Assembly: GCA_016714045.1 (NCBI GenBank) | Contig: JADJNY010000001.1 | Span: 248,001 to 312,000 of the forward strand | Origin: Planctomycetota bacterium | GTDB taxonomy: Bacteria > Planctomycetota > UBA1135 > GCA-002686595 | Length of the DNA stretch: 64,000 nt | Direction of reading: 5' to 3' | Shown: positions 9,206 to 17,114 of the stretch, piece by piece | How the letters are laid out: every line of letters starts with the position of its first letter | Numbering within the stretch: the stretch's first letter is position 1 | Program-made: the position numbers and the translations under genes | The notes under the pieces: model-generated | The model's database searches: none | Seen by the model: the letters and a program-made list of their open reading frames with translations, nothing else | Told to the model about the DNA's origin: nothing

Positions 9206-10177
9206 ATGTCCTCGAACCTCCTCCGTGGCGGCCTGGCCGCCCTGCTGCTCCTCGCCGGTCACGCGAGCGCGGGCGTCGACCAGGCGTCGAGCTTGCTCCT
9301 CTTCCCCTGCTACGACAACACGCGCCAGAGCCAGACGTTCCTGACCGTCACGAACACGAACGACGACCCCACGGCGGGCTCGATCCGCGTCGAGTTCGTC
9401 TACATCAACCAGAACAACTGCCTCGAGACGAACCGCACGCGCACGCTGTCGCCGAACGACACGATCACGGTCGCGACGTCGCTCGACAACCCGAACTCGG
9501 TGCGCGGCTACGTCTACGTCTTCGCGAAGTCGACGGTGAACGGCCACGCGGTCAAGGCCGATCAGCTGATCGGCACCGCGCGCTTCTTCGGCGCGGTCGG
9601 GAGCGAGGACTACGAGGTCCAGCCGTTCAACTTCCTCGCGGGCGCGGCGCTCGCCGCGGGCGCCGACACGGACCTCGACCACGACGGCATCCGCGACCTG
9701 AACGGCAACGAGTACGAGCAGGCGCCCGCGGAGATCCACCTCCCGCGCTTCTTCGGCCAGGGTCCGTCGGCGAACAGCCAGCTCGTCCTGATCAACCTGA
9801 CGGGTGGCGCGGCCTTCCAGGCGATCGTCGACCTCCTGATCTACAACGACAACGAAGAGGTCTTCTCCTCGCAGTACCAGTTCCGTTGCTGGCAGAAGGT
9901 GCCGCTCCTGAACGTCTCGAACGTCTTCAGCGACACGTTCCTCAAGAGCACGGGCCACGCGACGGGCGAAGACGTCCTCGGCGTCGAGACGGGCTGGATC
10001 CGCATCAACGGCAACGTCGCCTTCTCCTCGGCGGCGCAGTTCCAGGACCCCGCGGTGATCGCGGTCCTGATCGAGAACCTGCTGAACGGCGTCGGCGCGG
10101 ACCTGCCCTTCGCGCGCGGCGTCCAGGCGAACGGCGACCTCTTGCCGCTGAGCATCCTCGGCGACAACGGGCTCTGA
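9206..10177 (+). CDS. Secreted protein of unknown function with calcium-site-like loop
   Basis: The 323-residue protein starts with a clear signal peptide (about 1-22, ending HASA). I do not recognise its family. It is rich in Asn/Thr with beta-strand character, for example LLFPCYDNTRQSQTFLTVTN near the N-terminus. A loop around residue 155-170 (DTDLDHDGIRDLNGNE) resembles the Asp-rich calcium loops of EF-hand or thrombospondin type 3 repeats. No catalytic motif is visible. The ATG at 9206 follows a C-run with no Shine-Dalgarno, but it is the only start placing a signal peptide first. It is divergent from the multicopper oxidase operon and ends at a strong terminator. Confidence 0.8.
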   Translation: MSSNLLRGGLAALLLLAGHASAGVDQASSLLLFPCYDNTRQSQTFLTVTNTNDDPTAGSIRVEFVYINQNNCLETNRTRTLSPNDTITVATSLDNPNSVRGYVYVFAKSTVNGHAVKADQLIGTARFFGAVGSEDYEVQPFNFLAGAALAAGADTDLDHDGIRDLNGNEYEQAPAEIHLPRFFGQGPSANSQLVLINLTGGAAFQAIVDLLIYNDNEEVFSSQYQFRCWQKVPLLNVSNVFSDTFLKSTGHATGEDVLGVETGWIRINGNVAFSSAAQFQDPAVIAVLIENLLNGVGADLPFARGVQANGDLLPLSILGDNGL

Positions 10178-10205
10178 TCCCCACGGCCGGTTCGAACGGC
10201 GGCGA

Positions 10206-10239
10206 TCGGGCCGGAGGAGCGCGAGCTCTTCCGGCCCGA
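10206..10239 (+). terminator. Strong stem-loop terminator with GCGA tetraloop
   Basis: A stem of CGGGCCGGA pairs with TCCGGCCCG, continues through one G-T pair and GAGC/GCTC, and closes on a GCGA (GNRA) loop at 10221-10224. It lies 29 bases after the secreted-protein stop. There is no T-tract, so it may act as an RNA 3'-end stabiliser or an L-shaped terminator. Confidence 0.65.
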
Positions 10240-10308
10240 CGCGTTTCGATCGGGAAGCCGCGCTCAGCGCGGGCATCTTCGCCGCGCATGAGGCAGGATT
10301 AGGCGCGC

Positions 10309-11292
10309 ATGCGCATCACCGTCCTCACCGACCTCGAGAAGAAGGACCCGCGTTCGTACGACAAGGTCGTCGACCAGGTCGTCGAGGCGCTCACCGCCGG
10401 CGGACACGAGGCGACGGTGCTCGGCGTGCACCGCGACCTGCACGCCTTGATCGACGGGCTCACGAAGCCGAAGCCCGAGCTCGTCTTCAACCTGTTCGAG
10501 AACTTCGGCAAGGTGCGCTTCGGCGCCGTCGGCGTCGTCGGTCTGCTCGACTTGCTCGAGGTGCCGTACGTCGGGGGCGGTCCGGGCGAGTTCTTCGTGC
10601 AGCAGGACAAGGCGGTCACGAAGAAGCTCCTGGCGTTCGAGCGCGTGCAGTTCCCCGACTTCGCCGTGTTCGCGCGCGGCTCCGAGTTCGAGACGGGCGG
10701 CAACCTGCGCATGCCGCTGTTCGTGAAACCGCTGACGATGGACGCGTCGATCGGGATCGAGTCGAACTCGCTCGTCGACAACACGCGCGACCTCCTGCGG
10801 CGCATCTCGACGATCCATACGCGCATCAAGGACGACGCGCTCGTCGAGGAGTACATCGACGGCCGCGAGCTGCACGTCGGGTTGATCGGGAATCAGCGCC
10901 CTGAAGTGCTCCCGCCGATCGAAATCGACTTCACCGGCATGCCGGACGGGCTGCCGCACATCCTCGGCGGCAAGGCGAAGTGGGACGTCGACAGCCCCGA
11001 GTACAAGGGCACGAAGTCGGTGCTCGCGGAGCTCGCGCCGGACCTGCGAGCGAAGGTCGACCAGGCGGCGCTCGCGGCGTACCGCGCGCTGCGCGTGCGC
11101 GACTACGGCCGCGTGGACCTGCGCGTCACGGCGGCGGGCGAGGTGTTCGTGATCGAGGTCAACGCGAGCTGCTACCTCGAGCGCGAGAGCGAGTACGCGC
11201 TCGCCGCGCAGGCCGCGGGGATGACGCAGGCGAAGCTCGTCAACCGGATCGTCGACTGCGCGACGGAGCGGCTCGGGCTCAAGAAGTTGTGA
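10309..11292 (+). CDS. D-Ala-D-Ala ligase-like ATP-grasp enzyme
   Basis: The 327-residue protein has the ATP-grasp layout of D-alanine--D-alanine ligases. The N-terminal part includes ELVFNLFENFG, the central part FVKPLTMDASIGIESNS (ATP-binding loop), and the C-terminal part GRVDLRV and VFVIEVNASCYLERESE, carrying the Mg/ATP-binding Glu and Asn. True Ddl enzymes have a PG(M/L)T-type loop after EXN; here it is ASCYLERES, so a different carboxylate-amine ligation is likely. The start has AGGATTAGG upstream. It converges on a zinc metallopeptidase gene, and such ligase/peptidase neighbours may act on the same peptide (inference). Confidence 0.8.
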   Translation: MRITVLTDLEKKDPRSYDKVVDQVVEALTAGGHEATVLGVHRDLHALIDGLTKPKPELVFNLFENFGKVRFGAVGVVGLLDLLEVPYVGGGPGEFFVQQDKAVTKKLLAFERVQFPDFAVFARGSEFETGGNLRMPLFVKPLTMDASIGIESNSLVDNTRDLLRRISTIHTRIKDDALVEEYIDGRELHVGLIGNQRPEVLPPIEIDFTGMPDGLPHILGGKAKWDVDSPEYKGTKSVLAELAPDLRAKVDQAALAAYRALRVRDYGRVDLRVTAAGEVFVIEVNASCYLERESEYALAAQAAGMTQAKLVNRIVDCATERLGLKKL

Positions 11293-11332
11293 GCGGGAGC
11301 GGCGCTCGTCGTCGATCGGACCGGCCGAGGGG

Positions 11333-11364
11333 GCGCTCGACGTCGCGCGCTTCCTGTCGAGCGC
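11333..11364. terminator. Stem-loop between convergent genes
   Basis: GCGCTCGAC (11333-11341) pairs perfectly with GTCGAGCGC (11356-11364) around a 14-base loop. It sits in the gap between two convergent genes and could end transcription from both sides. No T-tract is present. Confidence 0.5.
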
Positions 11365-11395
11365 GGTAGCGGGCGGCTCGACCGCCGACAACGCT

Positions 11396-12463
11396 TCAGG
11401 GCAGGTAGTCGCCCGACGTCACGTGGTTCATCGCGAGCGCCGTCACCAGCGTCGTCACCGACAAGGTCGCCGCCGCCTCCTCGCCCGCCGGGTACGCGAG
11501 CCCGAGCGCGTCGGCGCGCTGCGCGAGGTGCCGCACGAGCGTTCGCGAGCGTTCGGGGAAGTGGCCCGTCCAACGATACAGGTTGTCGAGCAGCGGCCGC
11601 TCGAGCGCGCGCAGGAGCGCGGACGCGGGCTTGCGCTCCACGACCACGGCCGCCGTGGCCGGAGCTGCGATCGCTTCGTCGCCCGACGGGAGCGCCGGCG
11701 CAGCGGGCGTCAGGTCCTCGAAGATCGCGCGCAACGCGCCGTCGAGTCCGTGCGGGAACTCGCCCGCGATCGGTTCGAGGCCCTTGTAGAACTGCTCGAC
11801 GGAGTAGGGGATCTCCTTCACCTCCTCGTCCGTCTCCGAACTCGTAACGATCGGCGGCCGGTCCCGCAGCGCGTTCATCGTGCGGTCGCAGTACTCGAGC
11901 TTCGCGAGCGCCATCGCGTGCTCGGCGTACTCCGCGCGCCAGTCGCGCCCCGGCGTCATCCAGACCGCGAACGTCTCGGCCCAGTCCTCGTCGGGGTGTT
12001 TTTGCGCGTACCAGCCGGGCAGGTGGCGCACGTAGCGGCGCGAGAACGGCGACGGGCGGTAGTCCTCGAGGTACGGGCGCGTGATCGGCCCGAAGAGCAT
12101 CACCCACTCCTCCTCGTCGTACAGGCGCCACGCGTAGTTCACGACGTGGCCCATCTCGTGACGGAGGTAGCGGAGCTGCTCTTCGCGCCCGCGACCTTCC
12201 AAGTGTCCGACCTCGTCGGCGTGCTTCTCGGAGAGCTTGGGGTGCGCGAGGTAGAACGGGATCGCGAGCGCGATCGTGCCCGGGACGACGCCCCACTCTG
12301 TCGAGAGGTAGAAGTGCGGCTTCAGCTTCACGCCCGCGGCGACGAGCTCCTGCTCGAAGTCGCGCAGCACCGGCTCGAGCGGCGTGCCGGCGATCTCGAG
12401 CTCGAGGTCGCGGATCGGCAGCGACGACCAGTTCGACTCGCGGAATGCGTCCTTGGAAGCCAT
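11396..12463 (-). CDS. Putative zinc metallopeptidase (HEMGH)
   Basis: The 355-residue protein carries the gluzincin-type motif H102-E103-M-G-H106 in LRHEMGHVVNYAW. E163 in DWAETFAVW is placed to be the third zinc ligand about 57 residues later. There is no signal peptide, so the enzyme is probably cytosolic. It fits the 'putative zinc-binding metallopeptidase' group found in planctomycetes and proteobacteria, whose substrates are unknown. The N-terminal 100 residues and the C-terminal 150 carry no recognised domain. It converges on the ATP-grasp gene at 10309-11292. Confidence 0.75.
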   Translation of the reverse strand: MASKDAFRESNWSSLPIRDLELEIAGTPLEPVLRDFEQELVAAGVKLKPHFYLSTEWGVVPGTIALAIPFYLAHPKLSEKHADEVGHLEGRGREEQLRYLRHEMGHVVNYAWRLYDEEEWVMLFGPITRPYLEDYRPSPFSRRYVRHLPGWYAQKHPDEDWAETFAVWMTPGRDWRAEYAEHAMALAKLEYCDRTMNALRDRPPIVTSSETDEEVKEIPYSVEQFYKGLEPIAGEFPHGLDGALRAIFEDLTPAAPALPSGDEAIAAPATAAVVVERKPASALLRALERPLLDNLYRWTGHFPERSRTLVRHLAQRADALGLAYPAGEEAAATLSVTTLVTALAMNHVTSGDYLP

Positions 12464-12658
12464 GGCGGGCCCGGCGGGGACCGGGGGGGGGACGATGCTA
12501 GCGAGCGCGCCTCCCCCCGACCGGGTCGTCCACCCCGCCCCCCTTCAAGGCGTGGTCGGGCAGGGGGTTGGGCGCGCGCCGTCCGGCTCCAGGGGGGCTG
12601 CGTCGCGCCCGCGAGGGAGCGTGGACAGGGGGGAGGCGATCGCGGAGGATCCGGCCGC

Positions 12659-13033
12659 ATGTGCCCGGCGAATCCGATCCGCATCTTCACGAGGCCCGTA
12701 TCGCGCGGCGAGCTCGCGGAGCTCCTCGGCCCCGCACCAGCGCGGATGATCAAGTTCGTCGTCGACCTCGATCGGAAGTGCATCGCGCTCGGTGGGGAGT
12801 TGCACTCGGATGCGGAAGCACTGCTCCTCGAGAACGGGTCGGAGCAGAGCGCGCTCTGGGGTGGGAACTACTACCCGGGGACCAGCGAGGTCGAGTGCAT
12901 CCAGTACACGTCGATGATCAACATCCGACCGTCGCAGTCCAACCCGTCGATCGTCCTCCAGATCCCAGAGCTGCGCGCTCGGATGCGGGAGATCGTCCAC
13001 GCGCTCGTCGGCAGGGGAGAACCGCTCTCATGA
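12659..13033 (+). CDS. DUF5674 family protein
   Basis: The 124-residue protein matches the DUF5674 pattern. It has MIKFVVDLDRKCIALGGELH, then SDAEALLLENGS, LWGGNYYPG and SMINIRPSQSN, which are the hallmark segments of that family. The function of the family is unknown to me. The start at 12659 has GGAGGAT about 10 bases upstream. Its stop overlaps the next start (ATGA), so the two proteins are probably translationally coupled and made in fixed ratio. Confidence 0.8.
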   Translation: MCPANPIRIFTRPVSRGELAELLGPAPARMIKFVVDLDRKCIALGGELHSDAEALLLENGSEQSALWGGNYYPGTSEVECIQYTSMINIRPSQSNPSIVLQIPELRARMREIVHALVGRGEPLS

Positions 13034-13374
13034 CCCAGCACGCGGGACTGACGACGGAGCGGTGGCGAGCGTTCACGCGCACGCAGCAGCTCCTGCACAT
13101 CGCGGCCGAGATGCACCGCGCGATCGCCTTCATCGAGTCGAACCGCGCCGAGTACGTGCGCGCCGGATACGAGCGCGTGCTGCGCCTCGTGGACCTGACC
13201 GCGCAGGTCCAACCGGGGTACTCGTTCCGGCGCGAGCTCTTGCGGTGGCGCGGGGTCGTCGGCGAGCTCTACCTCGCGCCCGAGCTCGACCTCGCCACGC
13301 ACAAGACGGCGTTGCGGGCGCTGCTCGAGCTCGATCCGGTTACCGAGCAGCAGATCGAGTACTTGCTCGCCTGA
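13030..13374 (+). CDS. Small protein paired with DUF5674 gene
   Basis: The 114-residue, probably all-helical cytosolic protein begins TTERWRAFTRTQQLLHIAAE. I recall similar short 'ERWxxF...QLxHIAxEMxRA' proteins beside DUF5674 genes, but cannot verify this here. No catalytic residues or membrane segments are visible. The 4-base ATGA overlap with the preceding gene suggests coupled translation and partnership. An antitoxin-like or adaptor role is possible but not shown. Confidence 0.7.
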   Translation: MTQHAGLTTERWRAFTRTQQLLHIAAEMHRAIAFIESNRAEYVRAGYERVLRLVDLTAQVQPGYSFRRELLRWRGVVGELYLAPELDLATHKTALRALLELDPVTEQQIEYLLA

Positions 13375-13376
13375 AC

Positions 13377-13394
13377 GAGCGCGTTCGCGCGCTC
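13377..13394. terminator. UUCG tetraloop hairpin between convergent genes
   Basis: GAGCGCG (13377-13383) pairs with CGCGCTC (13388-13394) around a TTCG loop, one of the most stable RNA tetraloops. It fills the gap between the plus gene ending at 13374 and the minus gene ending at 13393, so it can serve as a bidirectional terminator. Confidence 0.5.
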
Positions 13395-14265
13395 AGCTCT
13401 CCTGCGCCGTGATCGGGCCGTAGCTCTCCGGCCTGCGGTCGCGGAAGAACTGCCACGTGCGGCGGACCTCTTCGATCTTCTCGAGGTCCATGTCGGCGAC
13501 GACGAGCTCGTCCTGGTCCTCGCTGCCCGTCGCGAGGAAGCTCCCGCGCGGGTCGACGAAGTACGACGATCCGTAGAAGCGCCCGATGTTCCACGGCGCT
13601 TCGGTGCCGACGCGGTTCGAGCAGCCCATGAAGTAGCCGTTCGCGACCGCGTGCGCGGGCTGTTCGAGCTTCCACAGGTACTGCGACAACCCCGCGACCG
13701 TCGCGCTCGGGTTGAACACGATCTCCGCGCCGTTCAGGCCGAGGATGCGCGCGCCCTCGGGGAAGTGGCGGTCGTAGCAGATGTACACGCCGACCTTCGC
13801 GTACGCGGTCTGGAACACGGGGTAGCCCAGGTTGCCGGGCTTGAAGAAGTACTTCTCCCAGAAGCCGCTCGTGTGCGGGATGTGCGTCTTGCGGTACTTC
13901 CCGAGGTACGTCCCATCCGCGTCGATGACCGCCGCGGTGTTGTAGTAGACGCCCGCTTGCTCGCGCTCGTACACGGGCACGATCAGCACCATGCGGTGTT
14001 TCTTCGCGTAGGGCGCGAGCGCCTCGACCGTCGGTCCGGGCACGGGCTCCGCCGCGTCGTACCAGCGCGCACTCTGGCTCGGGCAGAAGTACGGGCCGTT
14101 GAAGATCTCCTGCAAGCAGAGGATCTGCACGCCGCGCTTCCCCGCGTCCTCGATGAACGGGAGGTGCTTCTCGAACATCGCCTTCTGGATGGTCGCGATG
14201 TCCCGCGTCTCGTCGTTGACCGGGTTCGAGCACTGGATCAGGCCGCCGCGCACGATTCTCGCCAT
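13393..14265 (-). CDS. Nitrilase-superfamily amidohydrolase (beta-ureidopropionase / N-carbamoylputrescine amidase-like)
   Basis: The 290-residue enzyme has the full nitrilase triad: E53 (LQEIFNGPYF), K126 (YRKTHIPH) and C163 (YICYDRHFPE). The motifs IPHTSGFWEKYFF and NIGRFYGSSYFVDPRG fit carbamoyl-amidohydrolases that release CO2 and ammonia from N-carbamoyl-beta-alanine or N-carbamoylputrescine. Which of the two substrates is used cannot be told, because no dihydropyrimidinase or agmatine deiminase gene is nearby. The ATG at 14265 has GAGGAG upstream; longer readings to 14502 are Arg/Pro-rich and unlike the family. Confidence 0.85.
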   Translation of the reverse strand: MARIVRGGLIQCSNPVNDETRDIATIQKAMFEKHLPFIEDAGKRGVQILCLQEIFNGPYFCPSQSARWYDAAEPVPGPTVEALAPYAKKHRMVLIVPVYEREQAGVYYNTAAVIDADGTYLGKYRKTHIPHTSGFWEKYFFKPGNLGYPVFQTAYAKVGVYICYDRHFPEGARILGLNGAEIVFNPSATVAGLSQYLWKLEQPAHAVANGYFMGCSNRVGTEAPWNIGRFYGSSYFVDPRGSFLATGSEDQDELVVADMDLEKIEEVRRTWQFFRDRRPESYGPITAQES

Positions 14266-14512
14266 GGTTGGACTCCTCGGTGGGGAGGGTCCATTCGAGC
14301 GTTCGGCCGCGGGCGAAACCAGGGGCGACCCGCGCGCGGACGGTGGGAGATCGCTCGGGGCGCGCCGCGGCGAACGCAGCCGGGCACGAGTCGAACGCGG
14401 GGGACGCCGAGGGCGAGGAGGCGCCGGTCGCGGTGCTCGGGGCGGCGGAGCTCGAACGTCTCGGCGTCTGCTTGGTCGCTCCCCCGAGCGCCGGGTCGTC
14501 ACGCGTCGCTGC

Positions 14513-15412
14513 TCAGCCGAAGCGCCCGGTGACGTAGTCCTCGGTCTCCTTCAACCGCGGCACGCGGAAGATCTCGTTCGTCGGGCCATACTCGACCAAG
14601 CGCCCGAGGTACATGAACGCGGTGTAGTCGCTCGTGCGCGCGGCCTGCTGCATGTTGTGCGTCACGATCAGGATCGAGTAGTGGCCCTTGAGCTCGTTCA
14701 TGAGCTCCTCGATGCGGCCCGTCGCGATCGGGTCGAGCGCGCTGCACGGCTCGTCGAGCAGGAGCACCTCGGGCTCCGCGGCGATCGCGCGGGCGATGCA
14801 GAGGCGCTGCTGCTGTCCGCCGGAGAGGTTGAGCGCGCTGTCCTTCAGGCGGTCCTTGACCTCGTCCCACAGGCCCGCGCCCTTCAGGCTCTTCTCGCAC
14901 ACCTCGTGCAGCAGGTCCTTCTCGCGGATTCCATCGATGCGCAGCGAGTAGACGACGTTCTCGAAGATGCTCATCGGGAACGGGTTCGGCTTCTGGAACA
15001 CCATCCCGATGCGCTTGCGCAGCTCGATCACGTCGACGCCCTTCGCGTAGATCGAGTCGCCGTTCAACTGCATGTCGCCGGCGATGCGCACGCCGTCGAC
15101 GAGGTCGTTCAAGCGGTTGACGCAGCGCAAGAGCGTCGACTTGCCGCAGCCCGACGGACCGATCAGCGCGGTGATCTTCCCGGCCGTGATCGGCATCGTG
15201 ATGCCGTAGAGCGCCTTCTTCTCGCCGTACCACAGCTCGAAGTCGCGGATCGAGAGCACGTGGCGCTCGTCGAGCACGGCCTCGTGCATCGCCGTGGTGA
15301 AACGCTCGCCTCGCGCGACGGCGTCGTAGACGCGCGGTGCGGAGTCGCGTCCGGTCGGCGGCAGTCGTTCGGGGCTCGTCGGGGGCATGGGCGCCTTCGT
15401 CGCGGTGGGCAT
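14513..15412 (-). CDS. pstB: Phosphate ABC transporter ATP-binding protein PstB
   Basis: The 299-residue ATPase drives the PstCA phosphate channel. It shows Walker A GPSGCGKST (85-93), the Q-loop FQKPNPFPMSIFENV typical of PstB, signature LSGGQQQR (196-203) and Walker B VLLLDEP (216-222). The N-terminal extension of about 45 residues before the ABC domain is longer than in E. coli PstB, so translation may start at an internal Met (for example residue 42). It is the last gene of pstSCAB, 7 bases after pstA. Confidence 0.95.
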   Translation of the reverse strand: MPTATKAPMPPTSPERLPPTGRDSAPRVYDAVARGERFTTAMHEAVLDERHVLSIRDFELWYGEKKALYGITMPITAGKITALIGPSGCGKSTLLRCVNRLNDLVDGVRIAGDMQLNGDSIYAKGVDVIELRKRIGMVFQKPNPFPMSIFENVVYSLRIDGIREKDLLHEVCEKSLKGAGLWDEVKDRLKDSALNLSGGQQQRLCIARAIAAEPEVLLLDEPCSALDPIATGRIEELMNELKGHYSILIVTHNMQQAARTSDYTAFMYLGRLVEYGPTNEIFRVPRLKETEDYVTGRFG

Positions 15413-15419
15413 GGCGAGG

Positions 15420-17114
15420 TCAGAAGGGGTTGGCCGCGTACTTCTTCCGCAGCTGCGATCGGATCCAGATCGCGGTGAGGTTCAGGGTGACGACGATGCC
15501 GATCAAGAGCAGGGTCGTCGTGTAGACCATCGGCTTCGCGGCCTCGCTGTTCTGGCTCTGGAAGCCGAGGTCGAACACGTGGAAGCCGAGGTGGAGGAAG
15601 CTGCGCTCGGGGTGCACGAACGGCGCCGTACCGTCGACCGCGAGCTGCGGCGCGAGCTTCACCGCGCCGACGAGCATCAGCGGCGCCACCTCGCCCGCGC
15701 CGCGCGCGATCGCGAGGATCATCCCCGTCATGATGCCGGGCAGCGCGCGCGGCAGCACGATGCGGAGGATCGTCTGGCCCTTCGTCGCGCCGCATCCGTA
15801 CGAGCCCTCGCGCATCGAGTTCGGCACGGCCGCGATCGCTTCCTCCGTCGCGACGATGACGACGGGCAGCGTCAGGAGCGCGAGCGTGAGCGACGCCCAG
15901 AGCAGGCCGCCCTTGCCGTACGTCGGGTTCGGCAGTCGATCCGCGAAGAGGAGCTCGTCGATCGAGGTACCGAGGATCATGCAGAAGAACCCGAGGCCGA
16001 ACACGCCGAAGACGATGCTCGGGACGCCCGCCAGGTTGTTCACGCAGATGCGCACGATGCTGACGAGCGCGCCGGCCTTCGCGTATTCGCGCAGGTAGAG
16101 CGCGGCCAGCACGCCGAACGGCACGACGACGAGCGACATGATCAGCGTCATCACGACCGTGCCGAAGATCGCAGGGAAGACGCCGCCTTCGCTGTTCGCC
16201 TCGCGCGGGACGTCCGTGAGGAACTCCCACCAGCGCGACAGGTACACGCCCAGCTTGGCGCTCCAGTCCAGCGCGTTCGCCGGGTACGCGCGCACGACAT
16301 CGACGAGCGCCAGGTCCTTCGTCGCGCCGTCGGGCGCGCGCATGCGCAGGACGGTTCGTCCGTTCTCGACGTCGAGCTCCGCCAGCCGGCGTTGGAGTGC
16401 CTCGTACTGGCGCTCGAGTTCCGCCGTGCGCTCGATCGACGCCGCGCGCTGCGCCGCGTCGCCGCCCTCGGCCTCGAGGTGTCGCAGCGTGAGCCGTTCG
16501 ACCTCCATCGCATGGTGCACGGCGCCGACTTCTTCGACCTCGAGGCGGTGGCGCGCTTCGCGGCCTTCGATGGCGCGCGCGAGCTCGTCGTCGAGCCGCG
16601 CCAGGATCTCGGACGGCTGCTCGGCCAGAACGCGCTCCCCCGCGACGAGCGCGACGGGCTCGCCGTGGAATCGTCCCCAGGCCGTGCGCTCGACGGCGAG
16701 CGCCCACTCGGGGCGCGCCTCGCGCTCGACCTCCGAGTCCCACACCCATTCGAAGTGGTGGCCCGTGAGGTCGTAGTTGCCCGTGCGGAGCATGCGTCGG
16801 CGCTCGGTGCGCTCCGGCATGCCGTCCGCTGCGGGGCGCGTGACGAGCTCCTCCTTCGTGACCTCGCCGAGCAGCGCGGGCGCGCCCTTGCGCTCGATGC
16901 GAAGGAGCTCCGAGGGCCAGAACGTGCCGAAACCGCGCACCAGGATTAGGAGCACGAGCGCGGCGATCATCGCGAGCGCGAGCGCGAGCGCGCCGCTCGC
17001 GAGCCACAGCCAGGGCTCGCCGTAGGCGGACAAGGCGGTCGCGCGGCGGGTCGTGCGCCAGCGGCGGGTGCGCGTGGGCTCTTTCGCCGGTCGTTCGAGC
17101 GTGGCCTGGCTCAT
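15420..17114 (-). CDS. pstA: Phosphate ABC transporter permease PstA with large N-terminal insert
   Basis: The 564-residue permease is nearly twice the usual 280-300 residues. After TM1 (about 39-61) comes an approximately 240-residue hydrophilic segment, partly Glu/Arg-rich and coiled-coil-like (about 170-245). The standard permease domain follows (about 305-555) with the EAA loop region SMREGSYGCGATKGQTILRIVLPRA. Extended PstA proteins with an extra N-terminal domain (DUF3333 type) are known in other phyla; whether this insert belongs there needs a profile search. The start overlaps the pstC stop by 4 bases. Confidence 0.93.
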   Translation of the reverse strand: MSQATLERPAKEPTRTRRWRTTRRATALSAYGEPWLWLASGALALALAMIAALVLLILVRGFGTFWPSELLRIERKGAPALLGEVTKEELVTRPAADGMPERTERRRMLRTGNYDLTGHHFEWVWDSEVEREARPEWALAVERTAWGRFHGEPVALVAGERVLAEQPSEILARLDDELARAIEGREARHRLEVEEVGAVHHAMEVERLTLRHLEAEGGDAAQRAASIERTAELERQYEALQRRLAELDVENGRTVLRMRAPDGATKDLALVDVVRAYPANALDWSAKLGVYLSRWWEFLTDVPREANSEGGVFPAIFGTVVMTLIMSLVVVPFGVLAALYLREYAKAGALVSIVRICVNNLAGVPSIVFGVFGLGFFCMILGTSIDELLFADRLPNPTYGKGGLLWASLTLALLTLPVVIVATEEAIAAVPNSMREGSYGCGATKGQTILRIVLPRALPGIMTGMILAIARGAGEVAPLMLVGAVKLAPQLAVDGTAPFVHPERSFLHLGFHVFDLGFQSQNSEAAKPMVYTTTLLLIGIVVTLNLTAIWIRSQLRKKYAANPF

